From assembly GCA_020634335.1 (NCBI GenBank), contig JACKBY010000005.1, forward strand, positions 138,719-202,718: DNA of 64,000 nt, read 5' to 3'. A program made the position numbers and the translations under genes. This DNA is from Promineifilum sp. (GTDB lineage: Bacteria > Chloroflexota > Anaerolineae > Promineifilales > Promineifilaceae). Shown here piece after piece: positions 24,881 to 32,956 of the stretch (position 1 is the stretch's first letter; each line of letters starts with the position of its first letter). Under the pieces are notes generated by a model that did no database searches, had not been told where the DNA came from, and worked only from the letters and a program-made list of their open reading frames with translations.

Positions 24881-26302
24881 ATGCCCGACCTCAATAACCA
24901 AAGCCTCCACCAATTTCTGACCGGCCGTTATAATCTGGAGGGGTTGAAGACGTTGTGCCTCTATCTGGAGGTGGATTACGACAACCTTGACGGCCGCACG
25001 AAGGACAGCCTGGCCCGCGAATTGATCCGCTATATGGCCCGCGCGGGGCGGGAGGGGGAACTAATCGCGTTGCAGGCAGCCCGTAGAGACGTTCCGCCGG
25101 AACGTCTCAACCCGTTGGCCCACGACCCGCGCCGCGTCTTCATCAGCCACGCCCACGAGGACGCTCCCTTCGCCCACCAGCTGGCGGCCGACCTGGAGCG
25201 GGACGGCATCCCGGTGTGGATCGCGCCGGAGAGCATCCGGCCGGGGGAGCAGTGGCTGACGGCCATCGCCCGCGGCTTGCAGGAGAGCGGCGTGTGCGTC
25301 GTGGTGTTGACGCCGGCCGGGGTCGCGTCGTCGTGGGTGGAGTATGAGACCAACCTGGCGATCAGCCGCGAGCGCCGGGGGCAGATGAGCTTGCTGCTGC
25401 TCGACGTAGCGGATTGCGATGCGCCGTTCGGGTGGACGGGCTTCCAGTTCTTGCCGTTTCGCGGAAGCTATGCGGCCGGGCTGGCGGCGCTGCGGGCGCG
25501 GCTGGATGGGGGGGCGGTGGAGACGTTCCAGCGGAACGTCTCTACGCCCGGCCGTCGTATTCACCCCAAGACGGGCATCGAACTCATTCGTATCCCCGCC
25601 GGGCCGTTTCTCTATGGGTCGTCGGAGGCTGACAAGATGGCCATAGATAACGAGAAGCCGCAGCGGACGGTCGATCTGCCGGCCTACTGGATCGGCCGCG
25701 CCCCGGTGACCAACGCCGAGTTTGCCCGGTTTGTGGCCGCCACCGGCCACCGGACAACGGCCGAGGTGGAGGGCAAGGGTATTGGATGGACGGGGAGCAA
25801 ATGGGACTGGATCGCGGGCGCGGATTGGCGGCATCCCAGCGGGCCGAAGACATCGATAGACGGCAAGGACACGCACCCGGTGGTGCAGGTCAGTTGGCAC
25901 GACGCGCAGGCGTTCTGTGACTGGGCCGGGCTGGCTCTGCCGGCCGAGGAGCAGTGGGAGAAGGCGGCGCGGGGCACGGACGGGCGCATCTGGCCCTGGG
26001 GCAATAGCCCACCGACCACAGACCATTGCAACTTCGGTGGTAACGTCGGCGGCACGACGCCGGTCGGGCACTACTCACCCAAGGGCGACAGCCCCTATGG
26101 TTGCGCCGATATGGCCGGCAACGTGTGGGAGTGGACGGGATCGTGGTACGAAGTGGACAAATGGCGAGCTTTGCGCGGCGGCTCGTGGCTCAACCTCGAT
26201 CTGAATACGCGCGCCGCGTGCCGGTACGGCGGCGGCCCGCACTACAGGGTCGTCGATATCGGGTTCCGGGTGGTCGAACTTCTCTCCGATCCTGGCTCCT
26301 GA
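24881..26302 (+). CDS. EAD-TIR-FGE (sulfatase-modifying-factor fold) effector-like protein
   Basis: A 473-residue protein from ATG 24881 (MPDLNNQ...); the frame also opens at 24779 and no good ribosome site supports either. Residues about 1-65 resemble an effector-associated/Death-like adaptor domain (YNLEGLKTLCLYLEVDYDNL, then ARELIRYMAR). Residues about 80-220 are a TIR domain: RVFISHAHEDAPFA, WIAPESIRPGEQW, and SSWVEYE with the presumed NAD-cleaving Glu. Residues about 230-473 are an FGE-sulfatase domain (IPAGPFLYGSSE, VTNAEFARFVAATGH, VWEWTGSW, LRGGSWLN, GFRVV). EADs recruit effectors to partner proteins and FGE folds can act as ligand-binding modules. Both linkers contain copies of a 29-bp palindrome. 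A conflict or self-killing role is inferred. Confidence 0.85.
   Translation: MPDLNNQSLHQFLTGRYNLEGLKTLCLYLEVDYDNLDGRTKDSLARELIRYMARAGREGELIALQAARRDVPPERLNPLAHDPRRVFISHAHEDAPFAHQLAADLERDGIPVWIAPESIRPGEQWLTAIARGLQESGVCVVVLTPAGVASSWVEYETNLAISRERRGQMSLLLLDVADCDAPFGWTGFQFLPFRGSYAAGLAALRARLDGGAVETFQRNVSTPGRRIHPKTGIELIRIPAGPFLYGSSEADKMAIDNEKPQRTVDLPAYWIGRAPVTNAEFARFVAATGHRTTAEVEGKGIGWTGSKWDWIAGADWRHPSGPKTSIDGKDTHPVVQVSWHDAQAFCDWAGLALPAEEQWEKAARGTDGRIWPWGNSPPTTDHCNFGGNVGGTTPVGHYSPKGDSPYGCADMAGNVWEWTGSWYEVDKWRALRGGSWLNLDLNTRAACRYGGGPHYRVVDIGFRVVELLSDPGS
25083..25111. repeat. 29-bp palindromic repeat, family C copy 2 (inside gene)
   Basis: One mismatch from copy 1. It is read in frame as about ten residues (RRDVPPERLN) at the junction between the EAD-like and TIR domains, in a different frame from copies 1 and 3. 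Confidence 0.9.
25517..25545. repeat. 29-bp palindromic repeat, family C copy 3 (inside gene)
   Basis: Two mismatches from copy 1. It is read as VETFQRNVST at the junction between the TIR and FGE domains. Confidence 0.9.
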
Positions 26303-26566
26303 TTGCTGGGTTCTGAATTCTGATCTTTCCGAATTCTGTCCGGGTGGGGGGTCTGGGGGGCTTCCCCCCAGCGGCGGGCGGTGATTGTCACCGATGGATG
26401 CTGCGCCTGGACAAATAAACAGGACAGGGCGTTGTTGGCAACGGGCGTCGGTTGCCTGCCCTCTTCAACCGATATTTATCCTTACCGAAGTGGGCGAGGC
26501 AACGGCGAGAGGCGGGGGTTCTGCAATACGGGGTTGGATTCGCCGTTGTCCCGCCCCTACAAAAGA

Positions 26567-26601
26567 AAAAGGGGTTGCGCGGCGGCCGCGCAACCCCTTT
26601 T
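26567..26601. terminator. Bidirectional intrinsic terminator
   Basis: A perfect 12-bp stem (GGGGTTGCGCGG with its complement), loop CGG, flanked by A5 on the left and T4 on the right. It lies 43 bases past the EF-G-like stop and about 265 bases past the EAD-TIR-FGE stop, so it can serve both converging genes. Confidence 0.85.
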
Positions 26602-26642
26602 CATTCGTCACTCGTCACTCGTCATTCGTCATTCGTCACGCG
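26601..26642. repeat. Heptanucleotide array (TCATTCG/TCACTCG)
   Basis: Six contiguous heptamers (TCATTCG, TCACTCG, TCACTCG, TCATTCG, TCATTCG, TCACGCG) fill the space between the terminator stem and the stop codon of the EF-G-like gene. Confidence 0.85.
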
Positions 26643-26643
26643 C

Positions 26644-28722
26644 CTACGCCATCTCCTCTTGCTGCTCGCGCTCGGCTTGGAGGCGGGCGACGAGGTCGTC
26701 TTGCAGGTGGCTGGGGACGCGGCCGTACTGCATGAACTTCATGCTGAACAGGCCGCGGCCCTGGGTCATCGAGCGCAGGTCGGCGGCGTAGCTCTGCATC
26801 TCGGCCAGCGGCACCTCGGCGCGGACGATGCTCTTGTTGCCTTCCTGATCCATGCCCAGCACGCGCGCCCGGCGAGAGTTCATGTCGCCCAGCACGTCGC
26901 CCATGTTGTCGGCCGGCACGGTGACGGTCACCTCGTAGATCGGCTCCAGCAGCACCGGCCCGGCCTTGCGCACGGCTTCCTTGAAGCCCTCGCGCCCGGC
27001 GGTCTGGAAGGCGATTTCCTTGGAATCGACGGGGTGCATCTTGCCGTCGGTGATGACGGCGCGCACGCCCACCACCGGATAGCCGGCCAGCACGCCGCCC
27101 TCCAGCGCCTGGCGGCAGCCCTTCTCGGTGGCGGCCACGAAGGGGCCGGAGACCGCGCCGCCGAAAATCTCCGAGCCGAACTCGAAGCCGCGCGCCTCCT
27201 CCACCGGCTCGACGCGCAGGGCCACGCGCGCATACTGGCCCGCGCCGCCGGTTTGCTTCTTGTGGGTGTAGTCAGCTTCGGCCGAGCGGGTGACCGTCTC
27301 GCGATAGGGAACCTTGGGCGTCGTCGTGCGCAGATGGACGCCGAATTTCGACAGCGCCTTGTGGACGGCGATGTCGAGATGGGCCTGCCCCATGCCCGAC
27401 AGGATGGTCTCGTGGGTCGACGGCTCGGTGGCCCAATGGAGCGTCGGGTCTTCGGCCACCAGCCGGCTGAGTGACTGGCTCAGCTTGGCCGTGTCGGCCT
27501 GCGATACGGGGTGGATGGAGACCGACGACAGGGGGTTGGGCTGTTCGATGGGGGCGACCGTGAGCATCTTGCCGCGGTCGCCCAGCGTGTCGTTGGTGGC
27601 CGCGTCGCCCAGCTTCACCACCGTGCCGATGTCGCCGGCGTGGAGCTTGCTGACCGGGCTGGTCTCCTTGCCGCTGGGCACTTGCAACGTGCCCACGCGC
27701 ACCTCGGTGCCGCGCGCGCCGTCCCAAATGCGCGAATCCGACGCCAGCGCGCCGCCGTAGATCCGCAGATAGCTCGTCTTGCCGAAATTGTCCTCGCGGC
27801 TCTTGAAGACGAACACGGCCAGCGGCGAGGCGTCGCTGACCTCGTAGGTGGTGGTTTGGCCCGCGCCGTCGGTGGCCTCGAAACCGCCGGTCTCGTTGGG
27901 GGCGGGCAGCAGGTCGACGAAGGCGTCGAGCAGGGCATCAACGCCGAGGCCGGGCTCGCCGGCGCAGTAGAGCACGGGAATGACCGCGCCGCTGAGGACG
28001 GCTTCCTTCAGGCCGCGCGCGACTTCCGCGCCGGTCAGCTCTTCGCCTTCCAGGTATTTCTCGATCAGGGCGTCGTCACCCTCGGCCGCGGCCTCCACGA
28101 GGGCGGCGCGGGCCTCTTCGGCGGCGGCGGTCATGTCGGCCGGGATGGCGCTCTTGTCGCCCTTCTCGCCCAGCCGGGCTTCCATGTGCAGCAGATCGAC
28201 GACGCCCTTGAACGCCGGCCCTTCGCCGATGGGCAGTTGCAGATCGACGAAGTTGCCGCTCAGGTTGTTGTTGATGCTCTCCTTGACGCGCCGCACGCGC
28301 ACGTTCTCGCGGTCCATCTTGTTGACCACCAGGACGCGCGGGCGGTGGTAGGCGTCGGCCGCGGCCCAGACGGCCTCGGTGCCGACCTCGACGCCGGAGA
28401 CGGCCTCGATGACCACGGCGGCGCTGTCGGCCACCTTCATGGCGGCGTTGACTTCGCCGATGAAGTCCAGAAAGCCGGGCGTGTCCAGCAGGTTGAGCTT
28501 GACGCCTTGCCACTCGACGGGGGCGATGGCCGTGGAGATGGAACTGTTGCGGGTGATCTCTTCTTCCTCGAAATCCATGTGGGCTGTGCCGGTCATGACG
28601 CTGCCCATGCGCGTGATCGCCCCGGTCTTGAAGAGAATCCGCTCCACCAGCGACGTCGTGCCGGCGCCGTTGTGGGATACGAGGGCGATGTTGCGAATCT
28701 GTCCGGTCTGATATTCCTTCAT
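26644..28722 (-). CDS. Elongation factor G-like translational GTPase (P-loop Lys replaced)
   Basis: A 692-residue protein with EF-G architecture: G domain 1-275, domain II (about 300-380), and domains III-V to the end. Switch sequence ITRNSSIST, G3 DTPG and G4 NKMD are present. The start MKEYQTGQIRNIALVSH is typical of the EF-G-like paralogue family of Chloroflexota and actinobacteria, distinct from canonical FusA. The P-loop reads NGAGTTSL: the invariant Lys is Thr22 (codon ACG, one base from AAG). GTP hydrolysis could be impaired or compensated. It is a single gene with a terminator behind it and is probably not the main translocase. Confidence 0.88.
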   Translation of the reverse strand: MKEYQTGQIRNIALVSHNGAGTTSLVERILFKTGAITRMGSVMTGTAHMDFEEEEITRNSSISTAIAPVEWQGVKLNLLDTPGFLDFIGEVNAAMKVADSAAVVIEAVSGVEVGTEAVWAAADAYHRPRVLVVNKMDRENVRVRRVKESINNNLSGNFVDLQLPIGEGPAFKGVVDLLHMEARLGEKGDKSAIPADMTAAAEEARAALVEAAAEGDDALIEKYLEGEELTGAEVARGLKEAVLSGAVIPVLYCAGEPGLGVDALLDAFVDLLPAPNETGGFEATDGAGQTTTYEVSDASPLAVFVFKSREDNFGKTSYLRIYGGALASDSRIWDGARGTEVRVGTLQVPSGKETSPVSKLHAGDIGTVVKLGDAATNDTLGDRGKMLTVAPIEQPNPLSSVSIHPVSQADTAKLSQSLSRLVAEDPTLHWATEPSTHETILSGMGQAHLDIAVHKALSKFGVHLRTTTPKVPYRETVTRSAEADYTHKKQTGGAGQYARVALRVEPVEEARGFEFGSEIFGGAVSGPFVAATEKGCRQALEGGVLAGYPVVGVRAVITDGKMHPVDSKEIAFQTAGREGFKEAVRKAGPVLLEPIYEVTVTVPADNMGDVLGDMNSRRARVLGMDQEGNKSIVRAEVPLAEMQSYAADLRSMTQGRGLFSMKFMQYGRVPSHLQDDLVARLQAEREQQEEMA

Positions 28723-29058
28723 GAGTGTTTAAAACCTCTGTGGGATTGTGGGATTCGGGCCGGCGGGTCTTGGGAGGCGGGCTTCCGATTCGGCACGGGC
28801 GCGGCCCAAGCGGGACGGATGAGGCGGATGGACTTCAATCCGCCGGCCGCGGCTTGCTCCGTGTATAATGGGGCCATTCTCCAAAAAGAAACCCGGCTTC
28901 CCGGATAAATTCACCTCGACGGCGGCCGACCGCGACCGCTGTGGCCGGCTCTGGGCCGGGCCGTGGCGTCCCGCGCATCGAGAAAAAGTACGTGTTATGG
29001 TGCACACAAGGCAATACCGAATTTTAGACGAAACTCCGCCAGGGGGCAAGACGTATAG

Positions 29059-29201
29059 AGAGTACACTCAGGGCTTTTCAGTTGTCGAGGGGTAGCACCG
29101 GGTTCTTGTCCGGCGGCCGGGAACGGGCTGGGCTGCGGCGCCGGCTAAGAAACCGGCGCAACGGAGAGGAGCCGATTGCTGAAATACCTTTAGAGTACAC
29201 T
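29059..29201. repeat. Composite REP element A4 flanked by a 10-bp direct repeat
   Basis: TTTTCAGTTGTCGAG at 29075 and CGATTGCTGAAA ending at 29184 bound an inner GTAG hairpin and an inverted GCCGGCTAAGAAACCGGC hairpin. The decamer AGAGTACACT occurs just outside both ends (29059-29068 and 29192-29201) and looks like a target duplication. The rest of 28723-29264 shows no gene. Confidence 0.75.
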
Positions 29202-29264
29202 GTCAGCAGTGGGCAGTGGATAATGTGTGGTGGTGACTGATTGCTAATGCTCTGGAGGGAACAG

Positions 29265-30305
29265 ATGTCTGAACAAGAACCCATTCAAGATAAAGCTGTT
29301 GATCAAACGGTTGCAGCCGGCAAGGTGGCGAAGGAGAGTCGCCGCGCGCATCGCAGCCGCTCGGCGTTCGCGCCTGTGGTGCTCATCGCCGCGGGCGTAT
29401 TTTTCCTGCTCTACAATATGGGCCTCGTCGGCGGCGAGCTGAACTGGGCGGCGGCCTGGCAGTGGTGGCCGCTGGCGCTCATCTTCCTGGGCCTCAACGT
29501 GCTGGTAGTACAGTTCCCGCGGCCGCTGGGGACGCTGCTCAGCACGCTGGTGGGGGTGGTGGCCGTGGGCGTGTTCGGCTGGTTGCTGCTGCGCGGCGCG
29601 CCCGCGCGGTTTCAGCAGCTTGGCCTGGCCGGCGCGCCCGAGCTGCAGGCCGAGACGTTTAACCTGACGCCCGGAACGGCCGAGCGCGCGACCGTCACGC
29701 TCAATCTGAGCAACATGACCAGCCGCATCCATGCCGGGGACGGGGGCGACCTCATCGCCGGGACGATCTGGACACGCAGTGGGCTGGACCTTCAGCCGGG
29801 CAGCAGCGCCGGCAATACCTTTGAGGTGTCCGTGGGCGAGCGGCCGGGCGGCTTCTCGGTCAACCCGGCGGACTGGTTCAGCGGCGGCAGCGACGGCCGG
29901 TCCTGGGAGTTCGCCTTGACGCCCGACCTGCCGCTTGACCTGACCCTCAACGGCGGCAACGGGTCCGTCACGGCCGATCTGACGGGGTTGATGCTCAGCG
30001 CGCTGGCCATCGACGGCGGCAACGGCGCGGCCACGGTCACGCTGCCGGGCGGCGACTACGAAGCGAAGATCGACAGCGGCAACGGCGCGGTGAATGTGTC
30101 GCTGCCCACGGGTGTGGCGGCGCGGGTGACGTATAACACCGGCAACGGCTTCGTTCGCGTGGATGACCGTTTCCAACGGCTCAGCGGCGATGGTGACGGC
30201 GGTGTCTTCCAGACGGACGGGTACGACACGGCCGCCGAGCGGGTGCTGCTGGTCATCGACACGGGCAATGGGTCAGTGACGGTGAATGAGGGCGGCGCGC
30301 GGTAG
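29265..30305 (+). CDS. LiaF-like membrane protein with beta-solenoid ('toast-rack') domain
   Basis: A 346-residue protein. ATG 29265 is chosen because CTGGAGGGAACAG precedes it; the frame also opens 24 bases earlier. After a basic cytoplasmic head, four hydrophobic helices at about residues 38-120 form a DUF5668/LiaI-LiaF unit (LIAAGVFFLLYNMGL, WPLALIFLGLNVLVV). The C-terminal part is an extracytoplasmic beta-solenoid with repeated GGNGS/GNGAV turns (NGGNGSVTADLTG, DGGNGAATVTLPGG, DSGNGAVNVSLPTG). Relatives report on envelope stress through a LiaR-type regulator; none is adjacent. The paralogue at 14266 has only the membrane half. Confidence 0.8.
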   Translation: MSEQEPIQDKAVDQTVAAGKVAKESRRAHRSRSAFAPVVLIAAGVFFLLYNMGLVGGELNWAAAWQWWPLALIFLGLNVLVVQFPRPLGTLLSTLVGVVAVGVFGWLLLRGAPARFQQLGLAGAPELQAETFNLTPGTAERATVTLNLSNMTSRIHAGDGGDLIAGTIWTRSGLDLQPGSSAGNTFEVSVGERPGGFSVNPADWFSGGSDGRSWEFALTPDLPLDLTLNGGNGSVTADLTGLMLSALAIDGGNGAATVTLPGGDYEAKIDSGNGAVNVSLPTGVAARVTYNTGNGFVRVDDRFQRLSGDGDGGVFQTDGYDTAAERVLLVIDTGNGSVTVNEGGAR

Positions 30306-30352
30306 GGGCTTGCCGGAGAGAACTCAATCGGGGCAGGTGGCGTTGGATGGTG

Positions 30353-30437
30353 GGCGGCCGGATAGGAATCCGGGGCGACAGTGGGCGCGGTGGCGGGTTG
30401 GGAGAGCGGCGGGGGAGCCGGAAAAGAATCCGGCGCT
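30353..30437. repeat. Degenerate family A hairpin units
   Basis: GGCCGGATAGGAATCCGG and, inverted, GCCGGAAAAGAATCCGGCGCTAC lie in the gap between two converging genes. The TTTTTCAGT-type ends are absent. Confidence 0.65.
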
Positions 30438-30442
30438 ACAGC

Positions 30443-30478
30443 GAACAGCGCCCGGCCGGCAACGGCCGGGCGCTGTTC
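30443..30478. terminator. Strong perfect hairpin between converging genes
   Basis: A 16-bp perfect stem (GAACAGCGCCCGGCCG and complement) with a GCAA tetraloop stands midway between the 29265-30305 stop and the 30491-32956 stop. No T tract follows, so it may act as an mRNA-stabilising or pausing hairpin rather than a classical terminator. Confidence 0.7.
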
Positions 30479-30490
30479 CGCATCAATCTA

Positions 30491-32956
30491 CTAGTCGTCC
30501 AGCGGCGCGCACATGTAGTTGGCGGCCATGCCGACCAGCGTGGCCGAGTCGCCGTAAGCGCCGTCGCCTTCGTAGGAGGCGATCTCGATGACGATCTCGT
30601 CCGTGCCCGCGGGCACGTTGGCCAGGTCGAACGTCAGCAGGTTCAACTGGTCGCCGTGATCCGGGTTGCTGGGGCTGACGGTCTGCGTCACCCCGCCGGC
30701 CGTCACCGTGACCCACACCTGGCGGTTGTCCTTGTCGTTGTCCACCACCGCCAGTTCCACGTGGAACGTCGTCGGGCCGTTGGGCGGGGCGATGGGCACG
30801 ACGATCTCGCGGATGGGCGTCCAGCCGCTGGCCGTGTCCCAGTAGACCTCGCCTTCCGCGGCGTCGTAGGTGTCCCAGACGTTGACGTAGGTTTGGGCCT
30901 CATCCTCATAGGTCGGGTAGAGGACAAAGGCCCGCGGCAAGTGGCCCTTCGCGCCGCTCTTCTGCAGGAACCAGCGGCCCTTGACGTACTTGGCCGGGTC
31001 GATGTAGTCGCCGTACCAGAAGTTGCCGCCCGCGTGATCGATGGCGCTGGTGACGCCGTCCACCTGCACGAAGTTGTTCTTGCCGGGCAGGATGAAGCGC
31101 ACGTAGTTGGCCTTGCCGGAGTCTTTGCCGACCAGTTGGCCGTAGAGCGTGTCGACGTTCATCCAGTTGGGCACGTTGAGCTTGACCTGCGTCTTGTGCT
31201 TCTTGGTGCTGCCCATGCCGGTGCCGAGGATGTCGGTATAGAGATTCGAGGCCTCTTCCACCGGGCAGATGTTGTTCGACGGCGGGGTGTAGACGTTGGT
31301 GAACGTGCACACCCACTCGTCGCCGTCCTCGACCGGGATGTTCGACGGGTCAACCGGCTGGACCGGCGTGAGCGGCCCGCCCTGGTTGACGCACGTCGCG
31401 TCGTCCAGCGACCAGCCGGGCGGCAGGTTGACTTCCGCGACGCTGTAGATGCCCGCCGGCAGGGGGTCGGATGTCTTCGATTCGCCGCTGTAGAGCAGGA
31501 AGTTGTCGTCGCTCCAGCTGGGGTCGAACTCGAACTGCTCGCCCACGTCGCCGGCCTGCTTCACCACCTCGATCGTGCCCGCTTCCAGGGAGCATTGAAT
31601 CGCGCCCTGTTGCGAGGTGTAGCCCTCGGGGCAATCCAGCGGCGCGGTCATGCCGGGGTCGGGGGCATAGGTGCCGGCCGGGGCGACCTTGCAACTGGCC
31701 TGCCCTTCCTCGTCCTGGTATTTGCCCGGCGAGCACTCGGTCTGCGTGATCGCGCCGTCGGTGGCGACGAAGTGGCCGGCGTCGGCGGGGGCGCAGGCCG
31801 TGCCGTCGTCGTAGGTGCCGGCCAGGCAGAAGGTGTTGGTGAAGGTGCAGCTGATCGAATCGCCGGCTGCCAGGGTGACGGTCACGTCGTCGCCGCCGGT
31901 CTCGCCGCCGGGGGAGCACGACGCCGCGACCACCCAGCCGCCGACGGTGGTCTCGCTGATGGTGTAGTCGTCGGGATCCAGGTCGCTGAAGGTCTGGTCG
32001 CCACCGGCCGCGGGCAGGGTGAAGTTGCCGATGGTGGGCGAGCCGTTGAAGGCCCAGTCCGCGCCGGGCGTCGTGCCGACGATGACCTTGACGATCTCGA
32101 TGGCGCCGGTTTGGCTGGCCGAAGAGCAGATGGGGTTGCCGATCGACACGTCAGCCAGGGCCGAGAAGGCATTGACGGCCATGATGTCGTTGTTGTTGAT
32201 GCCTGAGCCGGTCGAAAGCCCGTATTCCTCGAACATGTTGACGTCGGTTGTCAGAAAGAAATTACCGGTGTAGACGATGATCGGCTTGTTGCTGTCGGCA
32301 ACGCCGGCTGTTTCGTGGACGGCAATCACGTTGGTAGCCGTTACGGCGCTGCCGGTAAAATACGCGCCGGCGCCACCGGCCATCTCCAGTTGATCGGAGG
32401 GGTCCAAAGCCCCATCGCACGTGATCGGATTCACCACCTGCTGGACCACAAAGCCATAGGTATCCGTGTCATTGGTCACGGAAAAATCGAGCAGACTGCA
32501 GACGGGATCGAAAAGGCTATCGTCACAACCGGCGATGACCTGCCCGTTGTTGTTGTTGACCCAGTTGGTCAACTCAGTCAATTCTGTTGACGTGTAGTCG
32601 GGATCGTACTCGTAGCCCGAGAACCAGATATTGCACGAATTGTCGAGAATCGTCTGCTCCGTAAAGTTGTTGCCCACGTCAATGTAATTGAAATCGAAAT
32701 CGCCATACGTGCCGGCCGGGCCGAAGTTGGCGGGGTTATCCAGCTTCGCCCGCAGATCGCCTGCTCCATCGCCAAGAATATTGTAGTAGTAGTCGCCCTG
32801 GTGGCTACAGACATTGATGACCGTTGTGGCTGCCTGGGCCTGCTCCGCCGGGTATAGAGCCAGCAGCAGCACGACAAACACCGCGGCCAGCCCGCCGCTG
32901 AAGGCCAGGATGCCTTTCTTTTTTGTTCTCTTTGATGTCAGGTTCTTCGCATACAT
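30491..32956 (-). CDS. Exported multidomain protein with Cys-rich repeats and the shared C-terminal domain
   Basis: An 821-residue protein. ATG 32956 is chosen (AAAGGAAGCTCAC upstream, signal peptide MYAKNLTSKRTKKKG... immediately after); the frame opens earlier without support. After the signal come an unassigned domain of about 230 residues (VINVCSHQGDYYY, WFSGYEYDPDY, IIVYTGNFF; possibly a GATase1/ThuA-like fold), a prealbumin/SpaA-like domain (GAIEIVKVIVG), two or three short Cys repeats like those of eukaryotic-style tandem Cys modules (AGTYDDGTACAPADAGHF, SPGKYQDEEGQASC), and a second prealbumin-like domain. The last 260 residues are the domain shared with the 5705-9199 protein, ending YMCAPLDD. 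Likely a cell-surface protein. Confidence 0.85.
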   Translation of the reverse strand: MYAKNLTSKRTKKKGILAFSGGLAAVFVVLLLALYPAEQAQAATTVINVCSHQGDYYYNILGDGAGDLRAKLDNPANFGPAGTYGDFDFNYIDVGNNFTEQTILDNSCNIWFSGYEYDPDYTSTELTELTNWVNNNNGQVIAGCDDSLFDPVCSLLDFSVTNDTDTYGFVVQQVVNPITCDGALDPSDQLEMAGGAGAYFTGSAVTATNVIAVHETAGVADSNKPIIVYTGNFFLTTDVNMFEEYGLSTGSGINNNDIMAVNAFSALADVSIGNPICSSASQTGAIEIVKVIVGTTPGADWAFNGSPTIGNFTLPAAGGDQTFSDLDPDDYTISETTVGGWVVAASCSPGGETGGDDVTVTLAAGDSISCTFTNTFCLAGTYDDGTACAPADAGHFVATDGAITQTECSPGKYQDEEGQASCKVAPAGTYAPDPGMTAPLDCPEGYTSQQGAIQCSLEAGTIEVVKQAGDVGEQFEFDPSWSDDNFLLYSGESKTSDPLPAGIYSVAEVNLPPGWSLDDATCVNQGGPLTPVQPVDPSNIPVEDGDEWVCTFTNVYTPPSNNICPVEEASNLYTDILGTGMGSTKKHKTQVKLNVPNWMNVDTLYGQLVGKDSGKANYVRFILPGKNNFVQVDGVTSAIDHAGGNFWYGDYIDPAKYVKGRWFLQKSGAKGHLPRAFVLYPTYEDEAQTYVNVWDTYDAAEGEVYWDTASGWTPIREIVVPIAPPNGPTTFHVELAVVDNDKDNRQVWVTVTAGGVTQTVSPSNPDHGDQLNLLTFDLANVPAGTDEIVIEIASYEGDGAYGDSATLVGMAANYMCAPLDD
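30494..31275 (-). other. Shared C-terminal domain, copy 2
   Basis: From NICPVEEASNLYTDILG to YMCAPLDD. It matches the C-terminus of the 5705-9199 protein in order and spacing, while the upstream parts of the two proteins are unrelated. Confidence 0.85.

Noticed and set aside
27511..28908. Long + strand frame opposite the EF-G-like gene
   Set aside because: Shadow frame; the G-protein motifs are all on the minus strand.
30347..32206. 619-codon + strand frame
   Set aside because: Antisense of the exported protein 30491-32956; no plausible protein features.
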